From NCBI GenBank assembly GCA_963682025.1, contig OY821519.1, positions 109,371,764-109,435,763 of the forward strand: a stretch of 64,000 bases of DNA, written 5' to 3'. The notes beneath the pieces are model-generated. The model was given only the letters and a program-made list of their open reading frames with translations. It was not told the DNA's origin and did not search any database. The DNA comes from Cordilura impudica. Taxonomy: Eukaryota > Arthropoda > Insecta > Diptera > Scathophagidae. The number at the start of each line of letters is the position of its first letter. Within the stretch, counting starts at the first letter, position 1. Both the position numbers and the translations under genes were made by a program. This document shows positions 23,987 to 35,046 of this stretch, piece after piece.

Positions 23987-25010
23987 ATGTATTTGTGTTT
24001 ATTGAATGGTATTCCATACCATGAAAATCTGAACGCTACATATAATGAAGTCACTTCACCATCCCCTGTACCATCGTCTTTAAGCATGAATAGTACTCAA
24101 ACGCATCTAGAATTAGATTATTTTACGAGGGACCTCGATCTTGCGAAACAAATATCGGAGCTCATTACATTTCGCTAAGGAGATAGAAATTGTTAGAAAA
24201 AAATATTGAAACAACGGTAGACCGTCACCGGCATAAGCCATATGCATATTTTTTTTTACATATTTTATGACATAAGTAGACTTCTTGAGAAGTTTGGCCA
24301 AACATATGATGCAAATGAATGGAGATTATTCGTCGATAGTAGCAAAGAAAGTCTCAAAGCAGTTTTACTATACAATGACAATACGAAGCCATCAATACCA
24401 ATTGCGTACGCCGTATATATGAAGGAATCATATGAAATCATGGGTAATTTATTAAAAAATGTAAACTAAGTAAGAAAAGCACGATTGTAAAGTGTGTTGT
24501 GATTTGAAAGTTGTTCCTATATTGACAAGTCTGCAAGGTGGTTACACAAAGAACTGTAGTTTTCTCAATCTTTGGAATAGGCGAGCTAGAAATATGCGAT
24601 ATATAAAGAAAGATTTCCTGACAAGAATCAACAGCACAGTAGGTATTCACAATGTAAAACAAGCTGCCCTAATCAAAAAGGAGAATATAATTATGCCACC
24701 ATTACATATCAATCTTGGATTATTAAAAAAAATTTGTTAAGGTACTGGACAAAGATAGTGAAGCGCTTCCATATCTGAAAACAATATTCAAAAACCCTTC
24801 TTTGGTAAAAATCTCTGAAAGCATTTTCAATGGTCCACAAATCCCGAAACTACTCTGAAGCACTACATTTAAGACATTAATATCACCCGATAAGAAAGCT
24901 GCCTGGAACTCATCTCGATTGATTGATTCGCACTTTTTTTAGGAAATAAGCAGAGTCCAGATAATGAAGAAATCATTCTTGATTAACTTAACAATTATTC
25001 GACAATTGGT
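23987..25010 (+). pseudogene. Transposase relic, same family as 35.0-36.7 kb
   Basis: Pieces parallel the minus-strand protein at 35-36.7 kb: YLCLLNGIPYHENLN (like DCYFCAVNITG), LDLAKQISELI (like LGLSKKASEIL), DANEWRLFVDSSKESLKAVLL (like DPNDWRLFIDSSKRSLKCVLL, at 24310-24370), CCDLKVVPILTSLQGGYTK (24492 on) and IIMPPLHINLGLLK (about 24688-24730). It then fades into stops and stops at the MITE at 25014. At least five stops or frame changes. The C-terminal part (FPENLGDFSEEQGERFHQD in the other copy) is absent. Confidence 0.75.
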
Positions 25011-25013
25011 AAG

Positions 25014-25227
25014 TACACACAAAAAACGGATTCATTGTGGCAACCGAATTTGTTGCCAACTAAATAATATTTTGTTGACTAGTAAATAATATTTTCGAAA
25101 CAACCACATGTAGTTTAAGGCAACTGATGTTTTAAGTAAATTCGATTGTATGAATTGTTGAATTTAGTTCATACAATGAAATTTAGATTTTATTTATTGA
25201 TGGTTCCGACTATTTAGTGTGGTTGCC
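25014..25227 (-). mobile_element. MITE family m1, inverted copy
   Basis: Starts ACACACAAAAAACGGATT and carries GGCAACCGAATTTGTTGCC, the reverse of the end of the copies at 4315 and 55741. It interrupts the transposase relic. Confidence 0.6.
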
Positions 25228-25299
25228 TTATGTATAACCTTAGTAATTAAAACTATGCTTTTTAATAATTTATTTATTTAATATTTATAAATTAAAAAA

Positions 25300-26047
25300 A
25301 TAAGTAAGAAAATTAGAGTCGGTCTGGACCAACTATACGCTACCCTATACCACGCGTTTAGAGACCCTATCTCTTAGGCCCAAATATTGGATAAAGAAAA
25401 TAAGCATGAACCAAATTTGAGTGGCAATTAATTTTTTTACTTTGAATATGAAAAAGTTCATATCGGATGCTATATTTAAAAAGGACTAGGTCGAAAAGTG
25501 GACCGCTCCTGTTTTTTGCAAAAACATATACAAACCAAATTTGAGAAAAATCTGTGCAACATTTTGTTTTTTGATAGATTTTAGTGAAGATCGGGAAGCA
25601 ACTTTTTACGTGGGGGCTATGACTAAGAACTGTCCTATAGGGTTTATTTATGGACAACTGATTAATGGGTGTAATAAACACACACAAACCCGAGATCTAT
25701 ATGGCAATTTGGATAATATGGTAATTTAAGTCGATTTCATAGGTGTCATTTGTGTGGGGACTATGTCTGAACATGCACCAATTTTCACCAATTTCAATAG
25801 CGTTTATCCTATGGCCGATATACCAAATTTCATCAAAATATATTCATATTTACGACCTGTAGTTTGATTACAAGGTTTACATGTACACACAGACGGACAG
25901 ACGGACGGACGGACATCGCTATATCGACTCAGAAAGTGATTCTGACGATCGGTATAATAAAATATGGGTCTAGGTCAAATATTTTTAGTAGTTACAAATA
26001 GCAGCATAAAGTCATTATACCCAAACCACATAGTGGTATAGGGTATA
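25300..26047 (-). mobile_element. mini-me/DINE-1 element, minus strand, near full length
   Basis: Starts ATAAGTAAGAAAATTAGAGTC, with a decayed palindrome GTCGGTCTGGACCAAC, the body, a GGAC array at 25891-25912 and the core. Ends CCACATAGTGGTATAGGGTA. Confidence 0.8.
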
Positions 26048-26608
26048 AATAGCTGAAATACATTTTTCACGGATAACTGTTGACTGCACATAATGTATAA
26101 GTTGATTATAATTACCGACTTGTATGTACACGAGAACCACCGAATTTCTGCAATTATGAAATATGATGCATTTGTTTAATGCCCAATTTCTTACCCAAGG
26201 CCAATGATACTGTAACTGGATGAACATCTCCAACACTGCCGAGGTGATAATGGAGCAAAATAAATACTTGCTGGTAGCATCAATAAATAAATCGTTTTTG
26301 AGTAAAAATTGTACGTAGAAGTCACGCATGTCACCGTTCAGTTAGATGAAATTCGACGCGATTTGTTGAGGAGTTTCTACTAATTATAATTATGTTACAT
26401 GGTTCACTGATGCATACGAAATTATCTCTACAACTTATCTTTCCACTTTTTTGTTGCTGTTGCAATTACAATTGTTGTTGAGTAGTGGTTGCTACTAGCG
26501 ATTCGTCGAATTATAATTGGAGCTTTGTTTTCCTTGTTCCATAATCCGTTGTAGTGTTGTTGAATATAAATTGGGTGCTTATCCTTAAGTCGGCCAAAAA
26601 AGGAACGA
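26048..26608. other. Spacer inside the decayed long-TIR element
   Basis: No supported gene. A TTGTTGCTGTTGCAATTACA stretch at 26450 is low-complexity. Confidence 0.4.
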
Positions 26609-27381
26609 AAACAAGTTAGAAAATTATAGTCGTTCTATACCATAGCTTAGAGACCCTATCTCTTCGGTCCAACTAATTCGATATAGAAAATAAGCATAAA
26701 CCAAATTTGAGTGGCATTGTTATTAATTTTTTTTTGGCTGCAGATATGAAAAAGTTCATATCGGATGCTATATTATATGGGGACTAGGTCGAAAAATGGA
26801 CCGATCCTGACCACATTTGGTGAAGTCACTTATATTTAAAAAAAATATATACAAACCAAATTTGAGAAAAATCTGTGCAATAATTTTGTTTTTTGATAGA
26901 TTTAAGTGAATATCGGGAAGAAGTTTTATATGGGGGCTATGACTAAGAATTGTCCTATAGGGATTATTTTTGGACTACTGATTAATGAATATAATAAACA
27001 CATACAAACCCAATTTGACTGAGATCTATATGATAATTTGGATTTTGTGGCAATTTATGTCGATTTCGTGGGTGTCATTTGTATGGGGATTAGGTCTGAA
27101 CATAGACCGAATTTCACCAATTTCAACAGGATTCATCCTATGGCCATTTAAAGCTTATGTACCAAAGATCATCAAAATATATTCATATTTGCGATTACAA
27201 AGTTGACATGGACACACAGACGGACGGACGGACGGACATCGCTAAATCGACTCAGAAAGTGATTCTGGGTCGATCGGTATAATAAAAGACGGATGCAGGT
27301 CAAATAGTTTTGATTTTTGCTAGTTACAAACAGCAGCACAAATTCATTTTACTCAAACCACATAGTGGTATAGGGTATAAT
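26609..27381 (-). mobile_element. mini-me/DINE-1 element, minus strand
   Basis: Starts AAACAAGTTAGAAAATTATA; the terminal palindrome is deleted (GTCGTTCTATACCATAG). Body, array (27220-27238) and core are present. Ends CATAGTGGTATAGGGTATAA. Confidence 0.8.
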
Positions 27382-27691
27382 GAAGAAACTGTGATTACCG
27401 TTTGTGTGTACTATCCTAATGGATGTTAATATAATTTTTATGTTCCTTTAAAATTATTGTATTTTAAAATTTTATTCTTGTTATTCTTTTTTATATTTAA
27501 TCTTTGAAAAATTACAAATAAAATTAATTATTCGGTCAGGCTTATTATATCATTATTATTTTCGGTTTTGGTTTATTTTGGTTTTCTTCTGTTATAACTG
27601 AATTATATTATTCTTACTACTTATTTGTTTGTATTATATCTACCAACAATTTGTTGCAATATCTGTAAAACATATTGTGTTAACAGAATTA

Positions 27692-27910
27692 TGGCCATTA
27701 TTACAACTTGCCGTTAGTTAAAGGCAGGATTTTGTCTGCCCGATAAATAGCTTTGTATTATTACAACTTTCATTTTTTATTGTTATTACTATTAATAATA
27801 ATAATACTTAATGGATAAAAAAGTAATAAATAAAGGTTTTATAATGTAAAGCCATTTATCGGTCCGACAAAATCCTGCCTTTAACTAACGGCAAGTTGTA
27901 ATAATGGCCC
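27692..27910. mobile_element. Harbinger-type MITE with TTA duplication
   Basis: Arms of about 65 bp, starting GGCCATTATTACAACTTGCC and ending with its reverse complement, flanked by TTA at 27689-27691 and 27911-27913. 219 bp, no coding capacity. TTA/TAA target and short size fit PIF/Harbinger MITEs. Confidence 0.75.
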
Positions 27911-27913
27911 TTA

Positions 27914-29035
27914 GAGATGTTATAATCACCAATATATAAGAACCGGTAATATTATAATAGGTTTAATTTAGTTCAGTCAATTGAATTAGTATAATAACAC
28001 GATGCGACAAAAAAAAAAAATAAAATAATGCGTAAAAATATCGCCAAAGTTGAAAAATTTCGAAAAAAGTGTGGAAAAATGTGGTTGGTGGAGAAATACA
28101 CAAAGAGCTTTTAAATCAACCATAACAATATATATATACCATTTGAAAGGTACTAGTTTCGTCTTTCCAAATCCGTTAATAAACAAGTAAGTTACTGGCT
28201 TATAAGTGCATAGAGGTACGAAAAACCGGTTTTTTTTTTACCCGTAACTCAAAATTCTTATGTGACTGGCAAATTTCAAATACAGATTCTTGTTGTGCAC
28301 AATAATACCTATCAGAAAAATAATATCACTTCCCAGGAATTTCTACTTCATTCTTTTTTGTGTCACTGTGTAATTTGCATAAAAACTTTGATTGGTAAAT
28401 CGAAATTATTTTTTTGAAGGTGCACTCGTTTTCTAAGAATTATTTTTATGAATTACAATGTAAATGATTATAACCTAATTGAAGTGTTTTCTAGTGGTAA
28501 TGGAAAACCAACTAATTCTTTCTCTGTGTGTATATAAAATTTTAATAATTTTTTTTTTTAAATCAAGCTAATTTCAGGCATAACAATGTATAATTTCGGG
28601 CGTATAGGTATCTCAAAAAAAATAGATTTCTTAAATTCGCCTTTTGAATTTTTCCCGCCAAACCTTGGAGAAGTCAGCGAAAAATATGTTAAACGATTTC
28701 ACCACCAACTGAAGCCCATGGAGCAATGTTATCAATGATTTTATTTGGTTCCTTATAGTTTTTAATGACTTTTTTTTTTGCATATATTATGCATATTTTG
28801 CATATATTGTGCATGTTATATTTGAACGCTAAAACGTCTATATACAAAGTTTGGTACCAATCTGATCAAAAATAAAAAATATGCAAAATTCCGAGTTCTA
28901 CTTATATGGTAATAAAAACTTAAAGTTCGAGATAATTTAATTAACTTTATAAAACTTATTTAACAAAAACAAGTAAAATAAATAAAAATTTTGAATTTTT
29001 GTTAAATTTTTTAATAGGAATAGGGTTTAATTATA
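27914..29035. other. AT-rich interior of the decayed long-TIR element
   Basis: No gene supported. Contains a run of TGCATATTTTGCATATATTGTGCAT near 28790-28815 and the block TTTGGTACCAATCTGATC (28850), which look like remains of the right arm. Confidence 0.35.
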
Positions 29036-29191
29036 TATGTCTTACTTTATTTGCAGTGTATGTAGCTTTATGATTTAGCAATAGAAAATGTCAGGTGTTA
29101 TCATTTTCAATTTTTTATGCATTATCATTTAATTTATCAATTATCATTTCATTCTGAATAACTCCGAAACAGTTGAGCATATAAAAAAAAT

Positions 29192-30223
29192 CATGTGAGT
29201 CTGATCACAGGGTAGATGTGTAAACACATAGTAATTCAAAATGCTTTTGTGGCACTTTTTTAAAATCAAACAGATAGCGTCATCTATGTATCAAACTGGT
29301 TAATTTTTAATTTTTTTCGTTTTTCCTTTTTCATTTTCATTTTTATTTTCCATTTTTTATTTTTAATTTTTTATTTTATATTTTTTTTATTTTTCAATTT
29401 TAATTTTCATTTTTCGTTTTTAATTTTTCATTTTTCATATTTCATTTTTCATTTTTCATTTTTCATTTTTCATTTTTCATTTTTCAGTTTTCATTTCTCA
29501 TTTTTCATTTTTAATTTTTAATTTTTTGTTTTTCATTTTAAATTTTTAATTTTTTAATTTTAATTTTTAATTTTTTATTTTTCATTTTCTATTTTTCATT
29601 TTTTATTTTTCAATTTTCGTTTTCATTTCTCATTTTCATTTTCATTTTTTATTTCTCATTTTCAATTTTTCATTTTTTATTTTTCATTTCTCATTTTTTA
29701 TTTCTCATTTTCCATGTTTTATTTTTCATTTTTAATTTTTCATATTTCAAAATGTTTTTATAACGCTATTCGCTCCCTCATTTTATCTCCAAACACTTCC
29801 TAATGAAATCGTGCCTTCATTTTTCTCCAAACACATTCCAATGAGTTGTCCCTCCATTTTATCTCCAAACACTTCTTTTTACTGTAGTTCGTTTATTTTT
29901 TATTTTTATTTATTTTTTATTTATATTTGATTAGCATTAATATTAAATGCAGTGATAATTGCGTTATTTATATGGAATATATTAAAACGTTAAGAATACT
30001 TCTAAATGATTGAGGAAATTAATTATAAATGTTTATAAAAAGTGAAGAAATATACTGCAGAAAACAGAGACAAAAAGTTATTACATGTCATAATATTTCC
30101 ACCAATGCAATCTTAAGTCACACCGATATTGTCTTCGTCTTACATCTTACATCTTACGCTGTTTTTGTGATTGTATTGTGAAATAAATTTTTACCCCCCT
30201 GCGCGTATAGATGTTTACACATC
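29192..30223 (-). mobile_element. Non-autonomous element m2, copy 1, with internal minisatellite
   Basis: Begins CATGTGAGTCTGATCACAGG and ends GATGTTTACACATC. The same two ends, in the opposite orientation, bound the 346-bp copy at 56396-56741. A shared inner block GCGTCATCTATGTATC is also present. This copy is three times longer because of the repeat array at 29310-29760 and extra sequence after it. Target duplication is unclear here as both flanks are A-rich. Confidence 0.65.
29310..29760. repeat. (TTTTTCATTTTTCA)-type minisatellite
   Basis: About 450 bp of variable 6-8 base units TTTTTCA, TTTTCAT and TTTTTAAT, almost pure pyrimidine-A on this strand. Lies within element m2. Confidence 0.85.
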
Positions 30224-30245
30224 AAAATAAAAAATTTGTTGACGT

Positions 30246-30660
30246 TTTTATACTATATGTACCGGGTGTCAATCCGTTTGCAACTCAGCGAAATAAGTTC
30301 CGGATACCCTATAAACTATATATTCTCGATCCTTATAAAAGGAGAAATCGATCTAGCGATATCCGTCTGCCTGTTGAAAACACTTTCCTGTCGGCAATAG
30401 GTCGAGTACTTCGTACTACATAGGCTTAAAATGTTAGTATATAATCTGCAGCAGTTTGGATTTTTTTTAGAGCATTCAGACAAAATAGGTGAGGAATGAC
30501 GTATGAAAATGAACAGATACTCCGATAAGATTTTAAATATCATTGTAAAATATCTAGCCATGATGATGTGAAATCTAATTTTGGTTATAATAATGTGTTT
30601 AGAGCACGGGTGGATGATGTCAAAAATTCGGCACAGTTGAATTTAATACTCTTACTTGTT
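30246..30660 (+). mobile_element. Helentron-like repeat, second family (DINE2), copy a
   Basis: Starts TTTATACTATATGTACCGGG, has a short GATATCCGTCTGCCTGTTG block in place of the GTCC array, and ends AATTCGGCACAGTTGAATTTAATACTCTTACTTGTT. The 3' hairpin plus CTTACTTGTT recalls mini-me. Copies at 32191, 34272 and 63220. Confidence 0.6.
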
Positions 30661-30804
30661 TATAACAAAATTGGTCAAGGTGTTCTCAAGTTAAGATGGA
30701 ATCAGTTATCCCAAATTTTAGAAAAAAATTAAAAAAAAACTTATTCATAGAATTTTAAATTGCACATTATAAAAAAATTTTTCATTTAGTTGCATAGTGT
30801 AGTT

Positions 30805-31142
30805 ACTGCAAAAATAAACCCTGTAAGCCAATTTATAGTCATAGCCACTGTATCAAGCTGATTGCCGATCTATAAAAAAGCAAAAATTTTACACAGGCTT
30901 TTTTTTTCAAATTTGGTTTATGTATATTTTTGGGAAATATAACTGACTTTATCAATTATCCAGCCTAACCAATTTTCGACCCAGAACCCCATATAAAATT
31001 AGCAACCTATATGAAGTTTTCCTTATTGACAGGACAACAAATTTATAAAACAATGCCACTCAAATTTCGTTAATGCTTATTTTCTGCATCCAATAAGTTG
31101 TATAGGGTATCGTATTTTTAGTATTGACCGACTATAATTGTT
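30805..31142 (+). mobile_element. mini-me/DINE-1 fragment, 3' half, decayed
   Basis: Recognised by TAAGCCAATTTATAGTCATAGCC, AAATTTGGTTTATGTATATT and GTATAGGGTATCGTATTTTTAG before ACCGACTATAATT. Lacks core and array. Confidence 0.6.
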
Positions 31143-32190
31143 TCTATTTGAAGTTGACAAAAATGCATTTATTGAGGACTTACTGAAGTGCTTAAAAACT
31201 TCTAATAAAAAGTATTATTACCAAATGAACACTTTGGCCGTTGGCTTAAGAACAACACCGGTTTCAATTAGCACAAATGATTTTGTGTTCACTTAAAACT
31301 CTGTTCCATTATGCAGCAACTACTACGCCAATATTGTAATGCGGCGCAAACAGAAAAAAATGTGCTAGACTCATGTTGCTGCATAGTGTAGTCTGCAATT
31401 AATAACAACAATTTAACACTTTTCAAATGAAAAATTATATCTTTTACTTTTCCTAACGATTTAATGGTATTTTATCCAAACAAACAATATGAAGACAATA
31501 CGATTATTGTTGTTTGAAGTTGTTGCTGTTGTTAAAATGAGTGATTTTCAAATTAGATAATATTCATTAATAATACAATGTAGTCGTAATAAACATAAAC
31601 AAAAGGAAGTATTTTATTTACAATAGCGCGAAAAATAAACTAAAAATATGACAGGTTAAATATGAATTTAGTTAATATCAACATATTATTATATTTTTTG
31701 TATCTTAATGCTTAACTTTAAATAGTTTATCATAAGGAAATGTTTGAATGAATATTCAAAGGCATTTTTATTTTGTCTAAAACAAAATTTCCCCTATCAA
31801 ATGATTTTACTTGCACTTGGAGTATAAAATCGGTTGTCTCGAAATAGCATCATTTAAAATAATTTGGTTTTATGATTGGTTAGCCATGACTTTGAAAAAA
31901 AAAACACATAGATCTCTAGATCAATGTAAATACAAATGTACCACAAACACATATGTTTCAAGAAAATATTAACTTAATCATGTAGGTATCCTTGTGAACT
32001 TAAATATACTGGTAGCAAATTCATGTTAATCTCACTCATATTTCAGCTTACACCGACAACAACACTACTCTGCTTATCATTTCATTTGTAAGACGTTGCA
32101 AAATTAATCTGTGACCCCACAAATTAAATACTTTCTTAATCGTTATAACTCGAATCGATAGCGTTAAGATAATATTGTTTATGATTACTT
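31143..32190. other. Unassigned AT-rich DNA
   Basis: No gene. Short motif GTTGCATAGTGTAGT occurs at 30790 and, as GCTGCATAGTGTAGT, at 31378, with an inverse (TATGCAGCAACTACTACG) at 31313; possible ends of a small element, not resolved. Confidence 0.4.
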
Positions 32191-32359
32191 CAAGTAGGTT
32201 GGTATTGAAAATGGGGTAAATCGGGCTTTATTGTGCCGAGATATGTCCAAAAAGGTGAAGACACCTCTAAAAAATTTAAAAATTCAGTGCGTTTGTCATA
32301 ATAATTTAGTATTAATCTTATCAAATTGTCAAATTGCCGAATTTAACACTCTTACTTTT
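32191..32359 (+). mobile_element. DINE2 fragment, copy b
   Basis: Shares GGGGTAAATCGGG, AGATATGTCC, ACCTCTAAAAAATTTAAAAATTCAGTG and the end CGAATTTAACACTCTTACTT with 63430-63672. Confidence 0.6.
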
Positions 32360-33060
32360 TTAAAATACTTTTCATTATATCGAACATTCTGCTTCATCCT
32401 TAAAGTTACAAGTGAAAAAACTCACTTTCCCACTTCTCGCCTGAATACATGTAGCCATTTTGTAAAGTAGTAATTTCGATTTTAAACTTAAAACTTACAC
32501 TGATTTTTCCAAGTGCTTTTAATTCACAGCTGTAAACTACTTTCAAACGGAATCATACGTTAGACAGCAACAAAATCTACATTGTATGTATATCTTGGTC
32601 GCTAATGTGTACCAACAAAGCATACGAAAGTGTTCCTGTTTGGCTCTTTCGTATAAGCTAGAAAAAACAACAAAAAAAACGAAAAAGACAAAATAGAATA
32701 CACTATGCATCGAGTACATAGGTCTTGGCCATATATGGTTTAAACTAATTTTTACGTTAATTTCACATATATATACTTGGAGGCAATGCCTCGACGAAAA
32801 ACGAAAACAATTTTTCCAAAAAATTCTTCACTTACTTTGTTTTGTAATAATATACAGATATTTTCACTAGGAATGCCATACGATATTCACATTTAAAATC
32901 ATAGGGGTCGAAGTTTCCTATATTAAGTTAATGATTTCATTGTCCGATCTGGAACGACTTTTGTTGTCATCATACCTCATCTGATACAATTTCAACTGAT
33001 CCAAGCAAAAAGAAGCATACAAAAAAGTGAAATAAATGTCATTATTGGATACGTCTATTG
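32360..33060. other. Unassigned AT-rich DNA
   Basis: No supported gene, element or repeat seen. Confidence 0.4.
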
Positions 33061-33109
33061 CGAATATTGAGATCATAAGCCAAAAATTTAACATGGGCTT
33101 GTCAGAGGG

Positions 33110-33880
33110 TGGAAGTTGTGTTTTTTGTATCCTGTAATGTGATTAACCTCAGCTGCCTTTCTGCAAATACTCTTATATTGATCACCGATTATAAGGATGT
33201 TTACGGTAATGAACACCCAAATGAACTGACAGGATTGTGTTCTGCTTTTGATGCTACACAATGCCAGTCGAAAACTTATTGGGAATCATTAAGACGGGAT
33301 TCTGTACGCTTTTTCTACGAGCAGCGGAGAACATATGGAAAAATTGGGCGCTTGTATGGTTGCTCAGTAGACTTGGCATGACCAAAATTTAAGATGAAAT
33401 ATATCTCTCGTTAATGTCGAGGCTTAAGGCTTACTGGTAACTGCCTGATCGTTGAATACGCCGGAAGACTTGGACTTCAGCATAATTAACACTGATGAAG
33501 TTAAGGTACTTATATCTTCTGTAAGTATGAAGTTTTAGGCAGTGTAACATATAGAAACCTCGAATATTCAGTTGCTGTACAAGACGGGCTCTATAAATAC
33601 CGAAATTTATATTAGGGAATGTTTAGAAAGAAGACTAGCTCCTTTCATAGGCCAACACAATGTTTTCATATATTTTTGTTCTGATTTGACATCCGTTCAG
33701 TACGGTAAAAAAGATGTAAAATTTTTTTACCAAGGGAGGCAAATCCTAAAAAATGTCCGAAGCTTAAGCCACTGTAGAGATATTGGGCTCTTGTGATAAG
33801 ATAGTTGAAGAAAGGTTTGCCAAAATGTCGAAGTTTTTATACGGAGATTGACTACCAGTTTCAAAAAACTAACAGAAATC
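33110..33880 (+). pseudogene. Probable Tc1/mariner-type transposase relic
   Basis: The second half carries the clearest signal: INTEIYIRECLERRLAPFIGQH (33595-33660), then FCSDLTSVQYGKKDVKFF and, in another frame, ANPKKCPKLKPL followed by RYWALVIR. This order is typical of the DD(E/D) region of Tc1/mariner/IS630-like transposases, where the last acidic residue sits near the PELxPIExxW motif; here that Glu codon is a stop. The first half (33180-33380), with YWESLRRDSVRFFYEQRRTYGKIGRLYGCSV, may hold its helix-turn-helix. No terminal repeats found. Family placement is tentative. Confidence 0.5.
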
Positions 33881-33892
33881 ACTTTAAAATCC

Positions 33893-34050
33893 CTAAAAGT
33901 GCGTTTACATCTAAGGAAAATCTAATAGATTTTAGTTGAAATCTATTTCAAAATCTATACCGTTTACATCTAACTTTTTTGACATTGAGATTTTGTTTCC
34001 ACAACAATAAGCAGCTGATTAAAATAAAACATATAAACTAGAAATACCAA
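33893..34050 (+). repeat. Repeat m4, end with GTGCGTTTACATCTAA
   Basis: AGTGCGTTTACATCTAAGG-AAAATCTA here is matched in reverse at 43735-43773 (CTAGATTTTGCTTAGATGTAAATGCACT). Both are followed inward by further AAATCT-type blocks. Likely the end of a non-autonomous element; the partner end is not seen in either place. Confidence 0.45.
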
Positions 34051-34271
34051 AAATAGACAAAACAATAGGGCAATGGAAATATCGAAAATTCGAAAAAGGA
34101 ACAGATTTTATTATTATATTATGCATCAAGAATGAAAAAATCACAAGCTAAAATAGAAATTTTGTGAAAAAAACATCAGCATTTATTAAATGTATTGTTT
34201 GAACAACAACAACAAATGCATTTTGCACAATTATTAAATAGCAGATGGAAATGGGCACATATCAGTATAAA

Positions 34272-34326
34272 CAACTAAGAGTGTTAAATTCGGCTGTGCC
34301 GAATCTTTGATGCCCTCCACCTCGGT
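34272..34326 (-). mobile_element. DINE2 fragment, copy c
   Basis: AAGAGTGTTAAATTCGGCTGTGCCGAAT with a perfect hairpin ATTCGGC-TGT-GCCGAAT, then GCCCTCCACC: both termini of DINE2 brought together by an internal deletion, or an end-to-end joined remnant. Confidence 0.55.
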
Positions 34327-34340
34327 TTGAGTATTGATAA

Positions 34341-34975
34341 CACAAGGGAACAAAATTGAACTTTTTTTGTGTTGATTTGAAATTTATAGCAAATTTTTAC
34401 TAATTTGAGGTCGCTGATTTCAAATCTGCACTTGGTTTTTTTCTATCAGCTCGACTTTTCGAGATATACCGTTATGTTCAAAATTAAGGCACTTCCGCTA
34501 CATATATTGGAATAACTTGAAAACGGTTCACCATATTAAATTAAAAAAAAAATCCGAAACTCGCAAACAATATTCTCTTAAAGCCGTGCTTACTTTGTTT
34601 TTAAATTTTCCAAGTAGTTTTAGAGATATCGTTCAAGTTTTGAAAAAAAAATTAAAATTTTTTAAAAAAAAACATTTTTTTTGTTCTTTAAAAATTCCTA
34701 AAAAATAAAAATGGGACAAAAATCACAGTTTTGGTCTACAAACAGTTAGCTAAATATATTTCGAATAAAATGAGCTTTATTTCATTGCAATCAGTGCACA
34801 ACTTTTGATTTTGTTCACGATTTACTGAATTGATATAAATCGCGATTTCCATACAAAAATAACATTTTCTAATGTGTAAGTGTTTGTATGTAATAAGTTA
34901 GTTTTTTATGATTCTAAGAATTAAAAAAATTAAGTAATAAAAAAAGATTATTTCATTTTTATGGTCAGCTATACT
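34341..34975 (+). repeat. Left arm of the 34.3-37.8 kb element
   Basis: Pairs with 37155-37765. Matching blocks include TTTTTTTCTATCAGCTCGAC, GTGCTTACTTTGTTTTTAAA and GATTATTTCATTTTTATGG. The block 34355-34425 has no counterpart. Confidence 0.85.
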
Positions 34976-35046
34976 TTTTAATTTAACACAAAAAGAGAAT
35001 TTTAAAGAAAAATAAAAAATTTTAATACACAAATATTACAATGTAA

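Larger units (their letters stand above)
23615..29190 (+). mobile_element. Decayed long-TIR transposon, second family
   Basis: A segment at 23715-23875 (CAGTTTCGGAGTTATTCAGA, then AATCATACAACTGCG-TACACTGCAAATAAA) pairs in reverse with 29040-29190. The left half holds a transposase relic of the family better preserved at 35.0-36.7 kb. The interior now contains a MITE, two mini-me copies and a Harbinger-type MITE. Outer ends and target duplication are unresolved; the right end is cut by the element at 29192. Confidence 0.6.

Noticed and set aside
29310..29760. CRISPR-like or satellite array
   Set aside because: Units are 6-8 bases, of variable length, without spacers; eukaryotic simple repeat.
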